DNA from: Alkalihalobacillus sp. YIM B00296
Lineage (GTDB): Bacteria; Bacillota; Bacilli; Bacillales; Fictibacillaceae
Direction: 5' to 3'
NCBI RefSeq assembly: GCF_020179385.1
Contig: NZ_JAIBLJ010000015.1
Location: 24,721 to 88,720, forward strand
DNA length: 64,000 nt
The notes under the pieces were generated by a model. The model made no database searches. It had not been told where the DNA came from and saw only the letters and a program-made list of their open reading frames with translations. A program made the translations under genes and the position numbers. Below, in pieces: positions 8,661 to 18,883 of this stretch (position 1 is its first letter; each line of letters opens with the position of its first letter).

Positions 8661-11534
8661 TTATTTCGCTATGGTTTCAGTTTTCTTGATTTTCGCTTCC
8701 ATACGTTTACGATCACGCTTCAAAATAGGAGCTAAATACTTACCTGTATAGGAAGTTTTGTTCTCAGCGATTTCTTCAGGTGTACCAGTACCCACAATCG
8801 TACCGCCTTTGTCCCCGCCTTCTGGACCGAGATCGATGATATGGTCAACCGCCTTGATAACATCGAGGTTATGCTCAATGACCAGAACCGAATCTCCATT
8901 ATCCACGAGACGCTGGAGGACAGTCAACAAACGCGAAATGTCATGAACATGCAAACCTGTCGTTGGTTCGTCCAGTATATAGAACGTTTTTCCTGTTGAA
9001 CGCTTGTGCAGCTGGGAAGCTAGCTTAACACGCTGTGCTTCCCCTCCGGATATCGTAGTCGAGGATTGCCCGAGCTTGATGTAACCGAGACCGACGTCCA
9101 TCATCGTCTGGACTTTCCGTTTGATCTTAGGGATGTTTGCGAAAAACTCAACCGCTTCCTCAACGGTCATGTCAAGGATATCTGCGATGTTCTTCCCTTT
9201 ATATTTCACTTCAAGGGTTTCCCGGTTGTATCGTTTCCCATGACAAATTTCGCACGGAACGTACACATCCGGCAGGAAGTGCATCTCAATTTTAATAATT
9301 CCATCTCCGCGGCACGCTTCACAACGACCACCTTTTACGTTGAAGGAAAAACGACCTTTCTTGTAGCCTCTCACCTTCGCTTCGTTCGTTTGCGCAAAAA
9401 CGTCTCGGATGTCATCAAAGACACCGATGTATGTCGCTGGATTCGAACGTGGTGTACGGCCGATAGGAGACTGGTCGATATCAATGACTTTGTCGATGTG
9501 ATCGAGTCCTTCGATCTTCTTGTGTTCACCTGGCTTTTCCTTGGCACGATGGAGCTTTTGTGCAAGTGACTTGTAAAGGATCTCATTGATTAAGGTACTT
9601 TTACCAGAACCTGAAACTCCTGTAACACCCGTAAAAACACCGAGCGGTATATCTACGTTCACTTTTTTTAAATTGTTTTCGGTAGCATCTTCAATCGTCA
9701 GCTTCCTGCCGTCCGATTTCCTTCTTTCATTCGGAAGAGGAATGAATCGTTTCCCAGACAAGTAATTTCCGGTCAGCGAATTTACATCATCCATGATTTC
9801 CTGCGGCGAACCCTGTGCGGTGATCTGCCCGCCATGTGCTCCAGCTCCAGGCCCGATATCAATGATGTAATCGGCGGCTAGCATTGTATCCTCATCGTGT
9901 TCGACGACAATCAACGTATTTCCGAGGCTTCGCATCTCTTCCAGTGTGTTGATCAATCGATCGTTGTCTCGTTGATGTAATCCGATTGACGGTTCATCTA
10001 AGATATAAAGGACACCAGTCAAACGTGAGCCGACCTGGGTTGCGAGACGGATACGCTGTGCTTCCCCTCCTGATAATGTGCCGGCGGCTCTACTCAATGT
10101 AAGATAATCGAGTCCGACATTCACGAGGAAACCAAGACGATCATTGATTTCACGCAAAATCAACCGCCCGATCTGTTCTTCCTTTTTCGTCAAATCAAGA
10201 TTTCTGAAAAACTTGTCCGCATCCTTTACAGACATATCCGTAATGTTTCCGATATGATAATCTCTGATCCGGACCGCCAGCGCTTCCGGCTTCAACCGGT
10301 GGCCATTACAGCTTGGACAAGGCTTTTGCGCCATATAGCCTTCCATCTGTTCGCGGATGTAATCAGAACTTGTTTCACGATAACGGCGCTTGATATTATT
10401 CACGACACCTTCAAAATGAATCTTGTTCTCCCTTACTTGACCGAAATCATTCTCATAGCGGAAATAAATTTTATCCTTTCCGCTGCCATATAAAATTTTA
10501 TCCATTTGTGATTTGTTCAGCTTTTTGACCGGGACATCCATGTCGATACCGTAATGATCGCATATGCTCTTCAAAAGCTGAGGGTAGTATTGGGAACTTT
10601 GCGGCTCCCATGGAGCGATCGCATGGTCACGCAGCGTACGGTCCCAATCTGGAATGATCAGGTCCAGATCCACCTCAAGCTTCGTGCCTAATCCATCACA
10701 GGATGTACAAGCCCCGAACGGACTATTGAAAGAGAACAGGCGAGGTTCAAGTTCACCGATTGAAAAACCACAATAAGGACATGCATGATGCTGACTGAAC
10801 AACAGCTCGTCCTCGTCGATAACGTCAACGATCACCTTTCCTTCTGCAATGTTCAATGCCGTTTCAAGTGAATCTGCAAGCCGTGTTTCCACACCCTCTT
10901 TAACGACGATCCTGTCAATGACGATTTCGATCGAGTGCTTTTTATTTTTTTCAAGCTTGATCTCTTCACTGACGTCCATGATTTCCCCATCTACACGGAC
11001 ACGAACATATCCTTCCTTCTTGATATCCTCAAGGACCTTTACATGTTCCCCTTTACGTCCGGATACGACCGGTGCCAGGATCTGAAGTTTCGTACGTTCA
11101 GGATATTCGATGATACGGTCGACCATCTGCTGTATCGTTTGGGAAGTGATCGGAACATTATGATTCGGACAGATCGGCATGCCGATCCGCGCAAACAAGA
11201 GCCGCAGGTAATCATAGATTTCCGTGACCGTACCTACTGTAGAACGGGGATTCTTACTTGTCGTCTTCTGGTCGATTGAAATCGCTGGTGACAGTCCTTC
11301 GATCGAATCGACATCAGGCTTGTCCATTTGACCTAAAAATTGACGTGCGTATGCAGAAAGCGACTCTACGTAACGGCGTTGACCTTCTGCATAAATCGTA
11401 TCAAAAGCAAGAGAAGACTTTCCTGAACCGGATAAGCCAGTCATGACGATCAGCTTATTCCGCGGAATCGTGACATCGATCCCTTTCAGGTTGTGCTCCC
11501 TCGCTCCTTTTATCGTTATATATTCATTTGCCAT
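8661..11534 (-). CDS. uvrA: Excinuclease ABC subunit UvrA
   Basis: A 957-residue DNA-damage recognition ATPase of nucleotide excision repair. There are two ABC ATPase modules, with Walker A motifs GLSGSGKSS near residue 32 and GVSGSGKST near 640, and signature motifs [12 protein letters not shown] and [12 protein letters not shown]. Zinc-binding CxxC pairs appear at CPYC/CTSC and CEAC/CEIC. The start at 11534 (MANEYITIK) is preferred to 11543, because the upstream ATG overlaps the Shine-Dalgarno (GGAAGG) and the uvrB stop. It is translated from the uvrB-uvrA transcript with five bases between the genes. Confidence 0.98.
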   Translation of the reverse strand: MANEYITIKGAREHNLKGIDVTIPRNKLIVMTGLSGSGKSSLAFDTIYAEGQRRYVESLSAYARQFLGQMDKPDVDSIEGLSPAISIDQKTTSKNPRSTVGTVTEIYDYLRLLFARIGMPICPNHNVPITSQTIQQMVDRIIEYPERTKLQILAPVVSGRKGEHVKVLEDIKKEGYVRVRVDGEIMDVSEEIKLEKNKKHSIEIVIDRIVVKEGVETRLADSLETALNIAEGKVIVDVIDEDELLFSQHHACPYCGFSIGELEPRLFSFNSPFGACTSCDGLGTKLEVDLDLIIPDWDRTLRDHAIAPWEPQSSQYYPQLLKSICDHYGIDMDVPVKKLNKSQMDKILYGSGKDKIYFRYENDFGQVRENKIHFEGVVNNIKRRYRETSSDYIREQMEGYMAQKPCPSCNGHRLKPEALAVRIRDYHIGNITDMSVKDADKFFRNLDLTKKEEQIGRLILREINDRLGFLVNVGLDYLTLSRAAGTLSGGEAQRIRLATQVGSRLTGVLYILDEPSIGLHQRDNDRLINTLEEMRSLGNTLIVVEHDEDTMLAADYIIDIGPGAGAHGGQITAQGSPQEIMDDVNSLTGNYLSGKRFIPLPNERRKSDGRKLTIEDATENNLKKVNVDIPLGVFTGVTGVSGSGKSTLINEILYKSLAQKLHRAKEKPGEHKKIEGLDHIDKVIDIDQSPIGRTPRSNPATYIGVFDDIRDVFAQTNEAKVRGYKKGRFSFNVKGGRCEACRGDGIIKIEMHFLPDVYVPCEICHGKRYNRETLEVKYKGKNIADILDMTVEEAVEFFANIPKIKRKVQTMMDVGLGYIKLGQSSTTISGGEAQRVKLASQLHKRSTGKTFYILDEPTTGLHVHDISRLLTVLQRLVDNGDSVLVIEHNLDVIKAVDHIIDLGPEGGDKGGTIVGTGTPEEIAENKTSYTGKYLAPILKRDRKRMEAKIKKTETIAK

Positions 11535-11539
11535 TGGAG

Positions 11540-13522
11540 TCATCCTTCCGCTTTTAGCTCTAATACCATGTCACGTAGCTCAGCTGCACGCTCGAAATCG
11601 AGATCCTTCGCAGCCTGCTTCATTTCTTTTTCCATCCGCTCGATCACTTTTTCACGTTCCTTCTTATTCATCTTCTTGACAGCTTTTGCTTGTCCGGCTT
11701 CCGCCTCATCCTCAGTTGCAATCGTTGCACGGATCAAGTCTGGAATCGCCTTTTGGATCGTTTGCGGTGTAACACCGTGTTTTTCGTTATAAGCAATCTG
11801 CTTCGTACGACGACGTTCTGTCTCGTCGAGCGCAATCCGCATCGAATTGGTGATCTTATCTGCATACATGATGACGTGTCCGTTCGCATTACGTGCAGCA
11901 CGTCCGATCGTCTGGATCAAGGAACGTTCAGCTCTCAAGAAACCTTCCTTATCCGCATCTAATATTGTAACAAGCGATACTTCAGGAATATCCAGACCTT
12001 CACGAAGGAGGTTGATCCCAACAAGGACATCAAATATACCTCTCCGCAGATCACGGATGATTTCGATTCGCTCGAGCGTCTTGATTTCCGAGTGCAGATA
12101 ACGGACCTTCACGCCGTTTTCTTGCAAGTAATCAGTCAAGTCTTCTGACATCTTTTTCGTCAAGGTTGTAACAAGGACTCTCTCATTGTTATCTACCCGT
12201 TCTTGGATTTCATCCATCAAGTCATCAATCTGACCCTCAATCGGCTTCACTTCAATGGTCGGATCTAAGAGACCTGTCGGACGGATGATCTGCTCGACCA
12301 TTTCCGGGGAGTGCTCCAATTCATACGGTCCAGGCGTCGCGGATACATAGACCGCTTGACTGACTTTCTCTTCGAATTCCTCGAACTTCAGCGGCCTGTT
12401 GTCTTTAGCCGACGGCAATCGGAAACCATGCTCGACAAGCACTTCTTTCCGTGCCTGATCACCGTTATACATTCCACGGACCTGCGGAAGCGTCACGTGT
12501 GACTCATCGACCATCAACAGAAAGTCCTTCGGGAAGTAATCCATCAACGTATAAGGCGTCGAGCCGGCAGGACGGAGGGTCAAATGACGGGAGTAGTTTT
12601 CGATTCCTGAACAAAAGCCCATTTCCTGCATCATTTCGATATCGTAACGGGTACGCTGTTCGATCCGCTGTGCCTCCAGAAGTTTATCCTGATCCCTCAA
12701 CTCTTTGAGGCGTTCCTCAAGTTCAGCCTGGATGTGTTTGATTGCGATTTTCATCTTCTCTTCACGGGTTACGAAGTGGGAAGCCGGAAAGATTACAACA
12801 TGATTGCGTTCACCGAGGATCTCACCTGTCAGGGCATTGACCTCAGTAATCCGATCGATCTCGTCACCGAAAAATTCGACCCGGATACAATGCTCATCAC
12901 GTGATGCTGGAAAAATCTCGACGACATCACCGCGGACACGGAACGTACCACGGGTGAAATTCACATCGTTCCTCGCATATTGGATATCGACAAGGTCACG
13001 GAGCAGCTGATTCCGGTCCTTCTCCATGTCCGGTCGAAGCGATACGACGAGTTCACGGTATTCTTCAGGATTACCTAAACCATAGATACAGGATACACTT
13101 GCGACGATGATGACATCATTACGCTCAAAAAGAGATGATGTCGCAGAGTGGCGCAGCTTATCGATTTCATCATTGATGCTTGCATCTTTTTCTATGAAAG
13201 TATCGGACTGAGGTATGTACGCCTCAGGCTGATAATAGTCGTAGTAACTGACGAAATACTCTACCGCATTATTCGGGAAGAGTTCTTTAAATTCACTATA
13301 CAACTGGCCTGCAAGCGTCTTGTTATGCGCGATGACAAGCGTCGGCTTATTGACCTGCCGGATGACATTCGACATCGTGAACGTCTTCCCGGTACCTGTT
13401 GCACCGAGCAACGTCTGGTGCCTTTTTCCATCCTTGATCCCTTCGATCAATTTCTTGATTGCGGTAGGCTGATCCCCTTCAGGCTGGTATTTCGATACTA
13501 ATTCAAACTGCTTCTCACTCAT
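11540..13522 (-). CDS. uvrB: Excinuclease ABC subunit UvrB
   Basis: A 660-residue helicase-like subunit that is loaded by UvrA, verifies the lesion and recruits UvrC. Visible features are Walker A GATGTGKT near residue 40, the beta-hairpin region [12 protein letters not shown] near 93, helicase motif VI IGRAARN, and a C-terminal UVR coiled coil ([22 protein letters not shown]) that contacts UvrC. The start follows CGGAGGG. It is the first gene of uvrBA, preceded by a sigma-A promoter and LexA-type operator. csbA, which sits directly upstream in B. subtilis, is about 10 kb away here. Confidence 0.98.
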   Translation of the reverse strand: MSEKQFELVSKYQPEGDQPTAIKKLIEGIKDGKRHQTLLGATGTGKTFTMSNVIRQVNKPTLVIAHNKTLAGQLYSEFKELFPNNAVEYFVSYYDYYQPEAYIPQSDTFIEKDASINDEIDKLRHSATSSLFERNDVIIVASVSCIYGLGNPEEYRELVVSLRPDMEKDRNQLLRDLVDIQYARNDVNFTRGTFRVRGDVVEIFPASRDEHCIRVEFFGDEIDRITEVNALTGEILGERNHVVIFPASHFVTREEKMKIAIKHIQAELEERLKELRDQDKLLEAQRIEQRTRYDIEMMQEMGFCSGIENYSRHLTLRPAGSTPYTLMDYFPKDFLLMVDESHVTLPQVRGMYNGDQARKEVLVEHGFRLPSAKDNRPLKFEEFEEKVSQAVYVSATPGPYELEHSPEMVEQIIRPTGLLDPTIEVKPIEGQIDDLMDEIQERVDNNERVLVTTLTKKMSEDLTDYLQENGVKVRYLHSEIKTLERIEIIRDLRRGIFDVLVGINLLREGLDIPEVSLVTILDADKEGFLRAERSLIQTIGRAARNANGHVIMYADKITNSMRIALDETERRRTKQIAYNEKHGVTPQTIQKAIPDLIRATIATEDEAEAGQAKAVKKMNKKEREKVIERMEKEMKQAAKDLDFERAAELRDMVLELKAEG

Positions 13523-13559
13523 GCGACAACCCTCCGATTCTTAAATCTCACTATCAAAC

Positions 13560-13590
13560 ATTATAGCACAGGATCAGGAAAAAATAACAA
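13560..13590 (-). promoter_or_regulatory. uvrBA promoter
   Basis: On the minus strand a perfect -10 TATAAT occupies 13565-13560. A plausible -35 TTGTTA occupies 13590-13585, with a 19-base spacer. The long spacer makes the -35 assignment uncertain. Confidence 0.6.
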
Positions 13591-13596
13591 GAAAAA

Positions 13597-13610
13597 CGAA
13601 CTTACATTCG
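13597..13610. promoter_or_regulatory. LexA (DinR) operator upstream of uvrBA
   Basis: CGAACTTACATTCG is a near-perfect dyad matching the Firmicute SOS box CGAAC-N4-GTTCG with one change (ATTCG for GTTCG). It lies immediately upstream of the proposed -35 hexamer, where LexA would block transcription. Confidence 0.75.
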
Positions 13611-13619
13611 CCTTTTTTC

Positions 13620-13850
13620 GCTGCTGGCCCTGTTATGTTAAATATTGGTGCCTATTTTGCGATTTCGCTCCCTTTCCACCGGACGATTCCGCAATCCTCC
13701 CCACTTGCACACGGATGTGGTGGCTTCTACGTTCACCACAGGACGTGTTTGTTTTTAGTCAAAGATCCTTTTATGTGCAGGCCACTTGAGGGGTAACGCC
13801 TGGTTCGCTTTTCCCGCACCAGTGCCGTGAATTTGCTTAAGGATTTGTAA
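13620..13850. other. Gene-free block with higher G+C, possibly a dispersed intergenic element
   Basis: The 433-base gap between uvrB and the DUF3221 gene holds the uvrB promoter at one end. The rest is this block, which is visibly richer in G and C than other spacers and contains short dyads such as CCACAT/ATGTGG and CCACTT/AAGTGG. I find no open frame with a Shine-Dalgarno in it. Its look is that of a Bacillaceae dispersed repeat, but only one copy is in the window. Confidence 0.35.
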
Positions 13851-13955
13851 AAGTGATTATACGTTCTTCAAGTGGATGAAACAACAGACATGCTTTTCCC
13901 GTCTATATAGATAAGGAAACTTGAAATCACGCATCACTGACTTGGAGGAACTGCT

Positions 13956-14336
13956 ATGAAAAGATGGTTATATGGAGCTGTATTGATTGTCTGTATGTTT
14001 CTGTTCGCAAATTTCGTCATTATTCCCAACTTGCCTGGAAATGCAAATATGCCTGAAGAGGATATATGGGAGCAAGCGATCACTGGCTATATTGTCGATA
14101 AAGAAGATGAACGTATTCTTGTTTTGGAAGGAATTGAAAAGGAGCAATTAAAAGGTTTTGATCCGAAAAAGAGTGATGACTATCCTGTTGGAGGAGCCTA
14201 TTGGTTCCATGTGGATTCATCACAATCCTATAAGGTCGGCCAGAAAGTAGCGGTTTGGCCAAAAGGGGCAATCGCAGAATCTTATCCTGCTCAGGGAGAA
14301 GCTGGAAGGATCAATATAATAGAAGATATCGAATAA
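13956..14336 (+). CDS. DUF3221-family protein with N-terminal membrane anchor
   Basis: A 126-residue protein. Residues 1-25 are a hydrophobic signal/anchor without a lipobox cysteine. The rest resembles DUF3221 (YobA-like) proteins: the core ITGYIVDKEDERILVLEG is followed by a small OB-like beta domain ending in GQKVAVWPKGAIAESYPAQ. The start follows TTGGAGGAA at a good distance. The domain is extracytoplasmic by topology, and its function is unknown. It is followed after 63 bases by the AIM24 gene on the same strand. Confidence 0.8.
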   Translation: MKRWLYGAVLIVCMFLFANFVIIPNLPGNANMPEEDIWEQAITGYIVDKEDERILVLEGIEKEQLKGFDPKKSDDYPVGGAYWFHVDSSQSYKVGQKVAVWPKGAIAESYPAQGEAGRINIIEDIE

Positions 14337-14399
14337 AAGGAACGAAGGACTGTAATGGCGAATTGAACGGATAGACTATTAAAAATCGTAGGTGATAGA

Positions 14400-15098
14400 A
14401 TGTCCAAATATTCAATTGAAGAGTTTGTCAGACAAACTTCCCAGGAGGATAAAGGTGAAGGTCTTTTCGAGCTCGAAACTCCCCGTATCCTGGAGATCAA
14501 TCTTGACGGCAACATCTGGGCGAAGATGGGTTCGATGGTCACTTACCATGGGAACATCAAATTTGTCCGGGAAGGGATCCTTGAACATGGACTTGGCAAA
14601 ATGTTCAAAAAAGCTTTGACCGGTGAAGGAGCCGCTCTCATGAAAGCGAACGGTTCAGGGAAACTCTATCTCGCTGACCAGGGAAAGAAGATTACGATCC
14701 TCCAATTACAAAATGATTCGATTTATGTAAACGGAAATGACTTGCTCGCATTCGAACCGTCAATCGATTGGGATATCAAATTGATGAGGCGCATCACCGG
14801 GATGATGGCAGGCGGTCTGTTCAACGTTCATTGCCAGGGGACAGGAATGATCGCCATCACGTCCCACTACGAACCGTTGACAATCCAGGTGTACCCGGGA
14901 CGACCAGTCTATACCGATCCGAATGCCACCGTCGCATGGTCCGGGTCCCTCTCCCCTGATTTCCAGACGGATGTCTCTTTGAAAACGTTCTTCGGCCGAG
15001 GGAGCGGTGAATCGATCCAGATGAAATTCGAAGGCAATGGGTTTGTCGTCGTACAGCCATATGAGGAAATTTACATGCAGCAAAATAGTGGAAACTAG
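14400..15098 (+). CDS. AIM24 family protein
   Basis: A 232-residue protein of the AIM24/DUF124 family, named after a yeast mitochondrial protein. In bacteria it is a cytosolic beta-sandwich protein of unknown function. Recognisable segments are VTYHGNIKF near residue 48, the GSGKLYLAD strand near 83, LFNVHCQGTGMIAIT near 140 and the C-terminal TFFGRGSGESIQMKFEGNGFVVVQP, the best conserved stretch of the family. The start has TAGGTG upstream. A strong terminator follows. Confidence 0.9.
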   Translation: MSKYSIEEFVRQTSQEDKGEGLFELETPRILEINLDGNIWAKMGSMVTYHGNIKFVREGILEHGLGKMFKKALTGEGAALMKANGSGKLYLADQGKKITILQLQNDSIYVNGNDLLAFEPSIDWDIKLMRRITGMMAGGLFNVHCQGTGMIAITSHYEPLTIQVYPGRPVYTDPNATVAWSGSLSPDFQTDVSLKTFFGRGSGESIQMKFEGNGFVVVQPYEEIYMQQNSGN

Positions 15099-15112
15099 AT
15101 ATTTTTCAGCCG

Positions 15113-15140
15113 AAAAGTGGCCTTGAGCCACTTTTTCTTA
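15113..15140 (+). terminator. Rho-independent terminator after the AIM24 gene
   Basis: AAAGTGGC (from 15114) and GCCACTTT (from 15127) form a perfect stem with a five-base loop, followed by a T-rich tract. Confidence 0.92.
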
Positions 15141-15227
15141 TTTATGGAAAATGAACGAGGTGGAACTCATGAATCCTTTCCTGTAACATAGAAGGAGTGG
15201 ATATTGCTTTTTTAAGAAGGAGAACTT

Positions 15228-16085
15228 ATGGAATTACTATATATCTTTCTTGGTTTCGCTGTCGGGATTTTATCTGGTTACTTCGGGATCGGCGGCGGAT
15301 TCATTTTGACTCCCGTATTGATGTTGATCGGCTATGCACCCGTGGTCGCGATCACGACAAGCCTGTTATACGCGATCGGCTCTTCGGTTTCGGGCGTATG
15401 GGCACATTTTAAAATGAACAATGTCGTATGGAAGACAGCAGTCTTGCTTGGCTTAAGTGGTGTTGTTGCAACCCAATTCGCGAAACCATTCGTACTCTGG
15501 CTGGAACGGAACGGCTTCGATGAAACAATCATTCCAATTCTTTATGCTTTGATCATTGGTTATTTCGCGTATTCTCTCTTAAAGAAACCTGATAAGAAAA
15601 TAACCGTGAAAATGGTAGAGTCAGGGCTTCTCAAAATAATAATCATCGGCTTCATCGGTGGATTTTTGTCCGCGACATTAGGGGTAGGCGGCGGATTTGT
15701 CATGGTACCGCTCATGATTTCTATCATGGGTATGGAATCTCGGAAAGCAGTCGGAACAAGTCTTGTCAGTGTATTGATGATCGTTACAGCAGGTTTCATC
15801 TCTTATGCGGTCACGATCGATATCGACTATCTACTTGGATTTATATTGGTTGCCGGAGCATTATTCGGTGGCCAGGTCGGGGCAAAATTAACATCATTCT
15901 ATTCGAACGACCAGATCAAAAAATATTTCGGCCTACTTTACATTACGACGCTCGTCAGCATTTTGTTCGAATTGTTCAATCTTGACATTGCCGGTATTTC
16001 AACCCTTGGACTTTACATGATCATCCTGCTTGGTAAGTTTACAAAAGACTTGATCCAGCGCAGACATCAAAAGTCACTATCATAA
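15228..16085 (+). CDS. TauE/SafE family anion exporter (YfcA-like)
   Basis: A 285-residue membrane protein with about eight hydrophobic segments and the duplicated glycine-rich TauE/SafE motif: GIGGGFILTPVLM near residue 21 and GVGGGFVMVPLMI near 150. Family members export sulfite, sulfoacetate or related organosulfur anions; which one applies here cannot be read from the sequence. The start follows AGAAGGAG. No sulfur-metabolism gene is adjacent, so the context does not narrow the substrate. Confidence 0.9.
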   Translation: MELLYIFLGFAVGILSGYFGIGGGFILTPVLMLIGYAPVVAITTSLLYAIGSSVSGVWAHFKMNNVVWKTAVLLGLSGVVATQFAKPFVLWLERNGFDETIIPILYALIIGYFAYSLLKKPDKKITVKMVESGLLKIIIIGFIGGFLSATLGVGGGFVMVPLMISIMGMESRKAVGTSLVSVLMIVTAGFISYAVTIDIDYLLGFILVAGALFGGQVGAKLTSFYSNDQIKKYFGLLYITTLVSILFELFNLDIAGISTLGLYMIILLGKFTKDLIQRRHQKSLS

Positions 16086-16135
16086 GTTGGAAAGACAATA
16101 CCTGAAAAAATAGTCAAAATCATATAAATGAGGGT

Positions 16136-16190
16136 AGAGGCTGACCCAAAAGTTTTGACAAAAGCTTTTATTAAAAATCAGCAGCCTCTT
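16136..16190. repeat. Inverted-repeat spacer element with GAGGCTGACCC arm
   Basis: AGAGGCTG (16136) is complementary to CAGCCTCT (from 16182), enclosing a 38-base interior that contains CCCAAAAGTTTTG. It resembles the other GGGCTGTCCC-type inverted repeats in the window and may serve as a bidirectional terminator, but no long T run follows. Confidence 0.45.
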
Positions 16191-16284
16191 ACCTGGATAG
16201 CGAAATGGATGTCCTCTAAAAAATCATCCCAAAATCGGAACTGACAGAACAGAGCGTCTGTTTCAGAAAAGACTCAATAATGGT

Positions 16285-16316
16285 AAACCCATGGAGAATT
16301 CTCCGTGGGTTTTTGT
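16285..16316 (+). terminator. Terminator hairpin downstream of the TauE gene
   Basis: An almost perfect palindrome (AAACCCATGGAGAA with TTCTCCGTGGGTTT) is followed by T residues. It lies in the 409-base gap between the exporter and the ger operon. Apart from this and the inverted repeat at 16136, that gap contains only a weak sigma-G-like TGAATA-18-CTATATC at 16363-16393. Confidence 0.8.
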
Positions 16317-16494
16317 ATTACTCTGTGTCTCTCTCCACTATGAGAAAAGGTAAAACACAAAATGAATACCACTTTTTCAAATGGATCTATATCAAATCAG
16401 GAACCCTCGACTAATTGTCATTCCCTGTATATATAGCTTCGGTCAAGGAGACAATGATAAACAATGATCATTTTTTGGGAAGGGACATCGAATC

Positions 16495-17829
16495 ATGGAT
16501 CCATTCATAAAAGAGTTGAAAGAAACGTTCATAAACAGTGATGATTTGTTTCTCCATGAGGAAGAAATCCTTGATGTTCCCGTTTTCCTAGTAGGATTCA
16601 AGACGTTGATTGATTTCACCAAAACCAAAGTGATCCTCCAAAAATATAGAGAAACCGCCATTTCCTCCAAAAAATCGATTGGGGAGCTATTGAATGAGAT
16701 TGGTGAGGTCAAAGAGAAAGACGTAAAAGAAGCTGTTTCATTCCTCATGACGGGTAAATTGCTGATCGTCAGTAACAATCGTCGCAAATATGTCGTCATA
16801 GAGCCTGTTCCCAAAATGTTGAATCGGGCCATCGAGCCGCCTACGAATGAAAATGTGCTACAAGGTTCATTAAGTTCCTTCAATGAAGATATCGAAACCA
16901 ACATTGGCCTGATCAGGAAGCAAATCAACGCCAGCAACATACGGGCGGAAGCCTTGTCGGTCGGTTCTGAACAGAAAACGAAACTGTCCATGCTCTATTT
17001 TGGGGGCCAAGCAGATAAAAAGTTGGTGGAGAAAATCAGGTCTTCGATTGAAAAGAACCAGGACCGAGAGATCAATAACTTGCAAAATCTAGCCAAAGCC
17101 TTAGGCTTTTCCGGTTGGTCTGTCATTTCAAAAGTCAATACAACTGAGCTGCCTTCCGAAACCGTTGCTTTCTTAAGAAAAGGAAGGGTGGCCTTATTTG
17201 TTGATCGTTACCCATTTGCGCTCATTCTGCCCTGTTTCCTATGGGATATGTTTACGCTCGAAAACGATCGGAACTATCCCATTCCCTTGATGGCTTCGAT
17301 ACGCCTGGTGCGGATCTTCGGCATTCTTATCTCATTGCTCATACCCGCTTTATATGTCGCCCTTGTAGCCGTCAATCCTGAGGTTTTGCGAATAGAGCTT
17401 GCGCTGAGCATTGCCCAAAGCCGGGAAGCCATCCCTTATCCTGCGCTGGTCGAGATCCTTCTGATGCTCATCATATTGGAATTGATCATTGAAGCGTCGG
17501 TCAGGCTGCCCAGTACCATCGGTCCGACCATTACAATGGTCGGCGGAATCATCCTTGGTCAAGCCGTTGTGGAAGCGAAACTGGTGAGTACCCTGCTGAT
17601 TATCATCCTTGCAGCGACGACAATCGCAAATTCGACATTGGTAGGGATACAAAATTCCCTGGCCGTCCGTTTGTTCAAATATGTGTTGGTCATCCTGGCA
17701 TCCATCTATGGTATTTTGGGGATATTGGGAGGGATCGTATTGATCAGTGCCTATTTCGCCAGCATTGAAACGTTCGGAATCTCCTATCTTAACTTGAATT
17801 ACGCAAAGGAAGGAACCAAATATGGATAA
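16495..17829 (+). CDS. Spore germination receptor A subunit (GerAA/GerKA family)
   Basis: A 444-residue A subunit of a nutrient germinant receptor. The N-terminal ~190 residues are soluble (two subdomains), followed by the GRVALFVDRYPFALILP segment and a membrane domain with four to five helices. LRIELALSIAQSREAIPYPALVEILLM contains the conserved R-x-x-x-P helix, and RLPSTIGPTITMVGGIILGQAVVEA is the family signature. The length is somewhat short for the family (usually 480-500). The protein is made in the forespore and sits in the inner spore membrane. The start follows GGGAAGGG. It is the first gene of an A-B-C operon; its germinant cannot be predicted. Confidence 0.93.
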   Translation: MDPFIKELKETFINSDDLFLHEEEILDVPVFLVGFKTLIDFTKTKVILQKYRETAISSKKSIGELLNEIGEVKEKDVKEAVSFLMTGKLLIVSNNRRKYVVIEPVPKMLNRAIEPPTNENVLQGSLSSFNEDIETNIGLIRKQINASNIRAEALSVGSEQKTKLSMLYFGGQADKKLVEKIRSSIEKNQDREINNLQNLAKALGFSGWSVISKVNTTELPSETVAFLRKGRVALFVDRYPFALILPCFLWDMFTLENDRNYPIPLMASIRLVRIFGILISLLIPALYVALVAVNPEVLRIELALSIAQSREAIPYPALVEILLMLIILELIIEASVRLPSTIGPTITMVGGIILGQAVVEAKLVSTLLIIILAATTIANSTLVGIQNSLAVRLFKYVLVILASIYGILGILGGIVLISAYFASIETFGISYLNLNYAKEGTKYG

Positions 17830-18883
17830 GAGTCTTCATGTGGTTCTGATGTACCTTTTGGTCCATTTAGGCCTCATCTTCTTTTTATATCCCAATGATA
17901 TCATCAGCAGCTCGGATGAGGGACAGTGGCTGCCGATTGCAATAGGGCTTCTCTTCCATTTTGTGTTGGTTTGGATTTATATGAAAGGATTGAGCTTTTT
18001 CCCGAAACAGAACATCATCCATATTTATTCCGAAATGGGCAGAGGCTTTGCGATATTTTTTCTCTTGCCGGTCTTTATGTATTTGATGTTGGTGAATATC
18101 ATCGGGGTCCGCGCTTATTCTGAAATCATCACGATCATCTTTCTATCCAATACGCCTTCCTGGGCGATCATTATCCTGTTCCTTTCCATCTCAGGGTATT
18201 TGGCTGCAAAAGGAGTGGAAGTGATCTTCCGCACAGGGATCTTATTAGCGCTTATTTTCATCCCGATCATCTTTTTTGTCTCGATCGCTTCCTTTCAAAA
18301 CGTGGACTGGCACTATCTGTTTCCACTCATCGACGACGATTTCCATTTTATGACGACCCCTTCTTATATGAAAAGTTTTTCTGCTTTCATAGGAGGTTTT
18401 CTGTTTCTTGGGTTTACTGCGCCCCACCTTACCTATGATCGAAAAAAAGTACTGATTGCAGCAGCACTCCTGATCCCGTTTTTTGTTTTGGCCGTTTATA
18501 TTCCCGTTCTCACTTTCGGCCAGGGTACGGCTTCAAGGTTTATGTTCCCCTATATCATGACCGTCGATTCGACCTATATCAACTGGCTGATGTTCGATCG
18601 GGTTACGATGTTCTTCATCCTGTGTCTGGTCACCTTTATCATGCTTCACCTTTCGCTGTTATTATGGATGGCCTATCAGATTATGAATCACTGGTTTCCA
18701 CATCAACCCTTTTATAGTGTCCTTCCATTCACCATTGTCATCTTCATCACATCGATCATGATCATTGATTGGAAGACGGTGGAACGACTGTTATGGTGGA
18801 ATTCATTTTTACAGTTTTATGTACTATTGACCATTCCATTGTCCATTTATTTTATCGGACGCCGAAGGAAGGGACGCACATGA
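17822..18883 (+). CDS. Spore germination receptor B subunit (GerAB family)
   Basis: A 353-residue polytopic protein with about ten hydrophobic segments, homologous to APC-superfamily transporters. It is thought to form the germinant-binding part of the receptor. The opening segment VLMYLLVHLGLIFFLYPNDI and the mid-protein signature LNTPSWAII-like region (FLSNTPSWAIIILF) fit the endospore germination permease family. The start at 17822 overlaps the end of the A-subunit gene by eight bases, which indicates translational coupling. The stop overlaps the start of the C-subunit gene (ATGA). Confidence 0.93.
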   Translation: MDKSLHVVLMYLLVHLGLIFFLYPNDIISSSDEGQWLPIAIGLLFHFVLVWIYMKGLSFFPKQNIIHIYSEMGRGFAIFFLLPVFMYLMLVNIIGVRAYSEIITIIFLSNTPSWAIIILFLSISGYLAAKGVEVIFRTGILLALIFIPIIFFVSIASFQNVDWHYLFPLIDDDFHFMTTPSYMKSFSAFIGGFLFLGFTAPHLTYDRKKVLIAAALLIPFFVLAVYIPVLTFGQGTASRFMFPYIMTVDSTYINWLMFDRVTMFFILCLVTFIMLHLSLLLWMAYQIMNHWFPHQPFYSVLPFTIVIFITSIMIIDWKTVERLLWWNSFLQFYVLLTIPLSIYFIGRRRKGRT

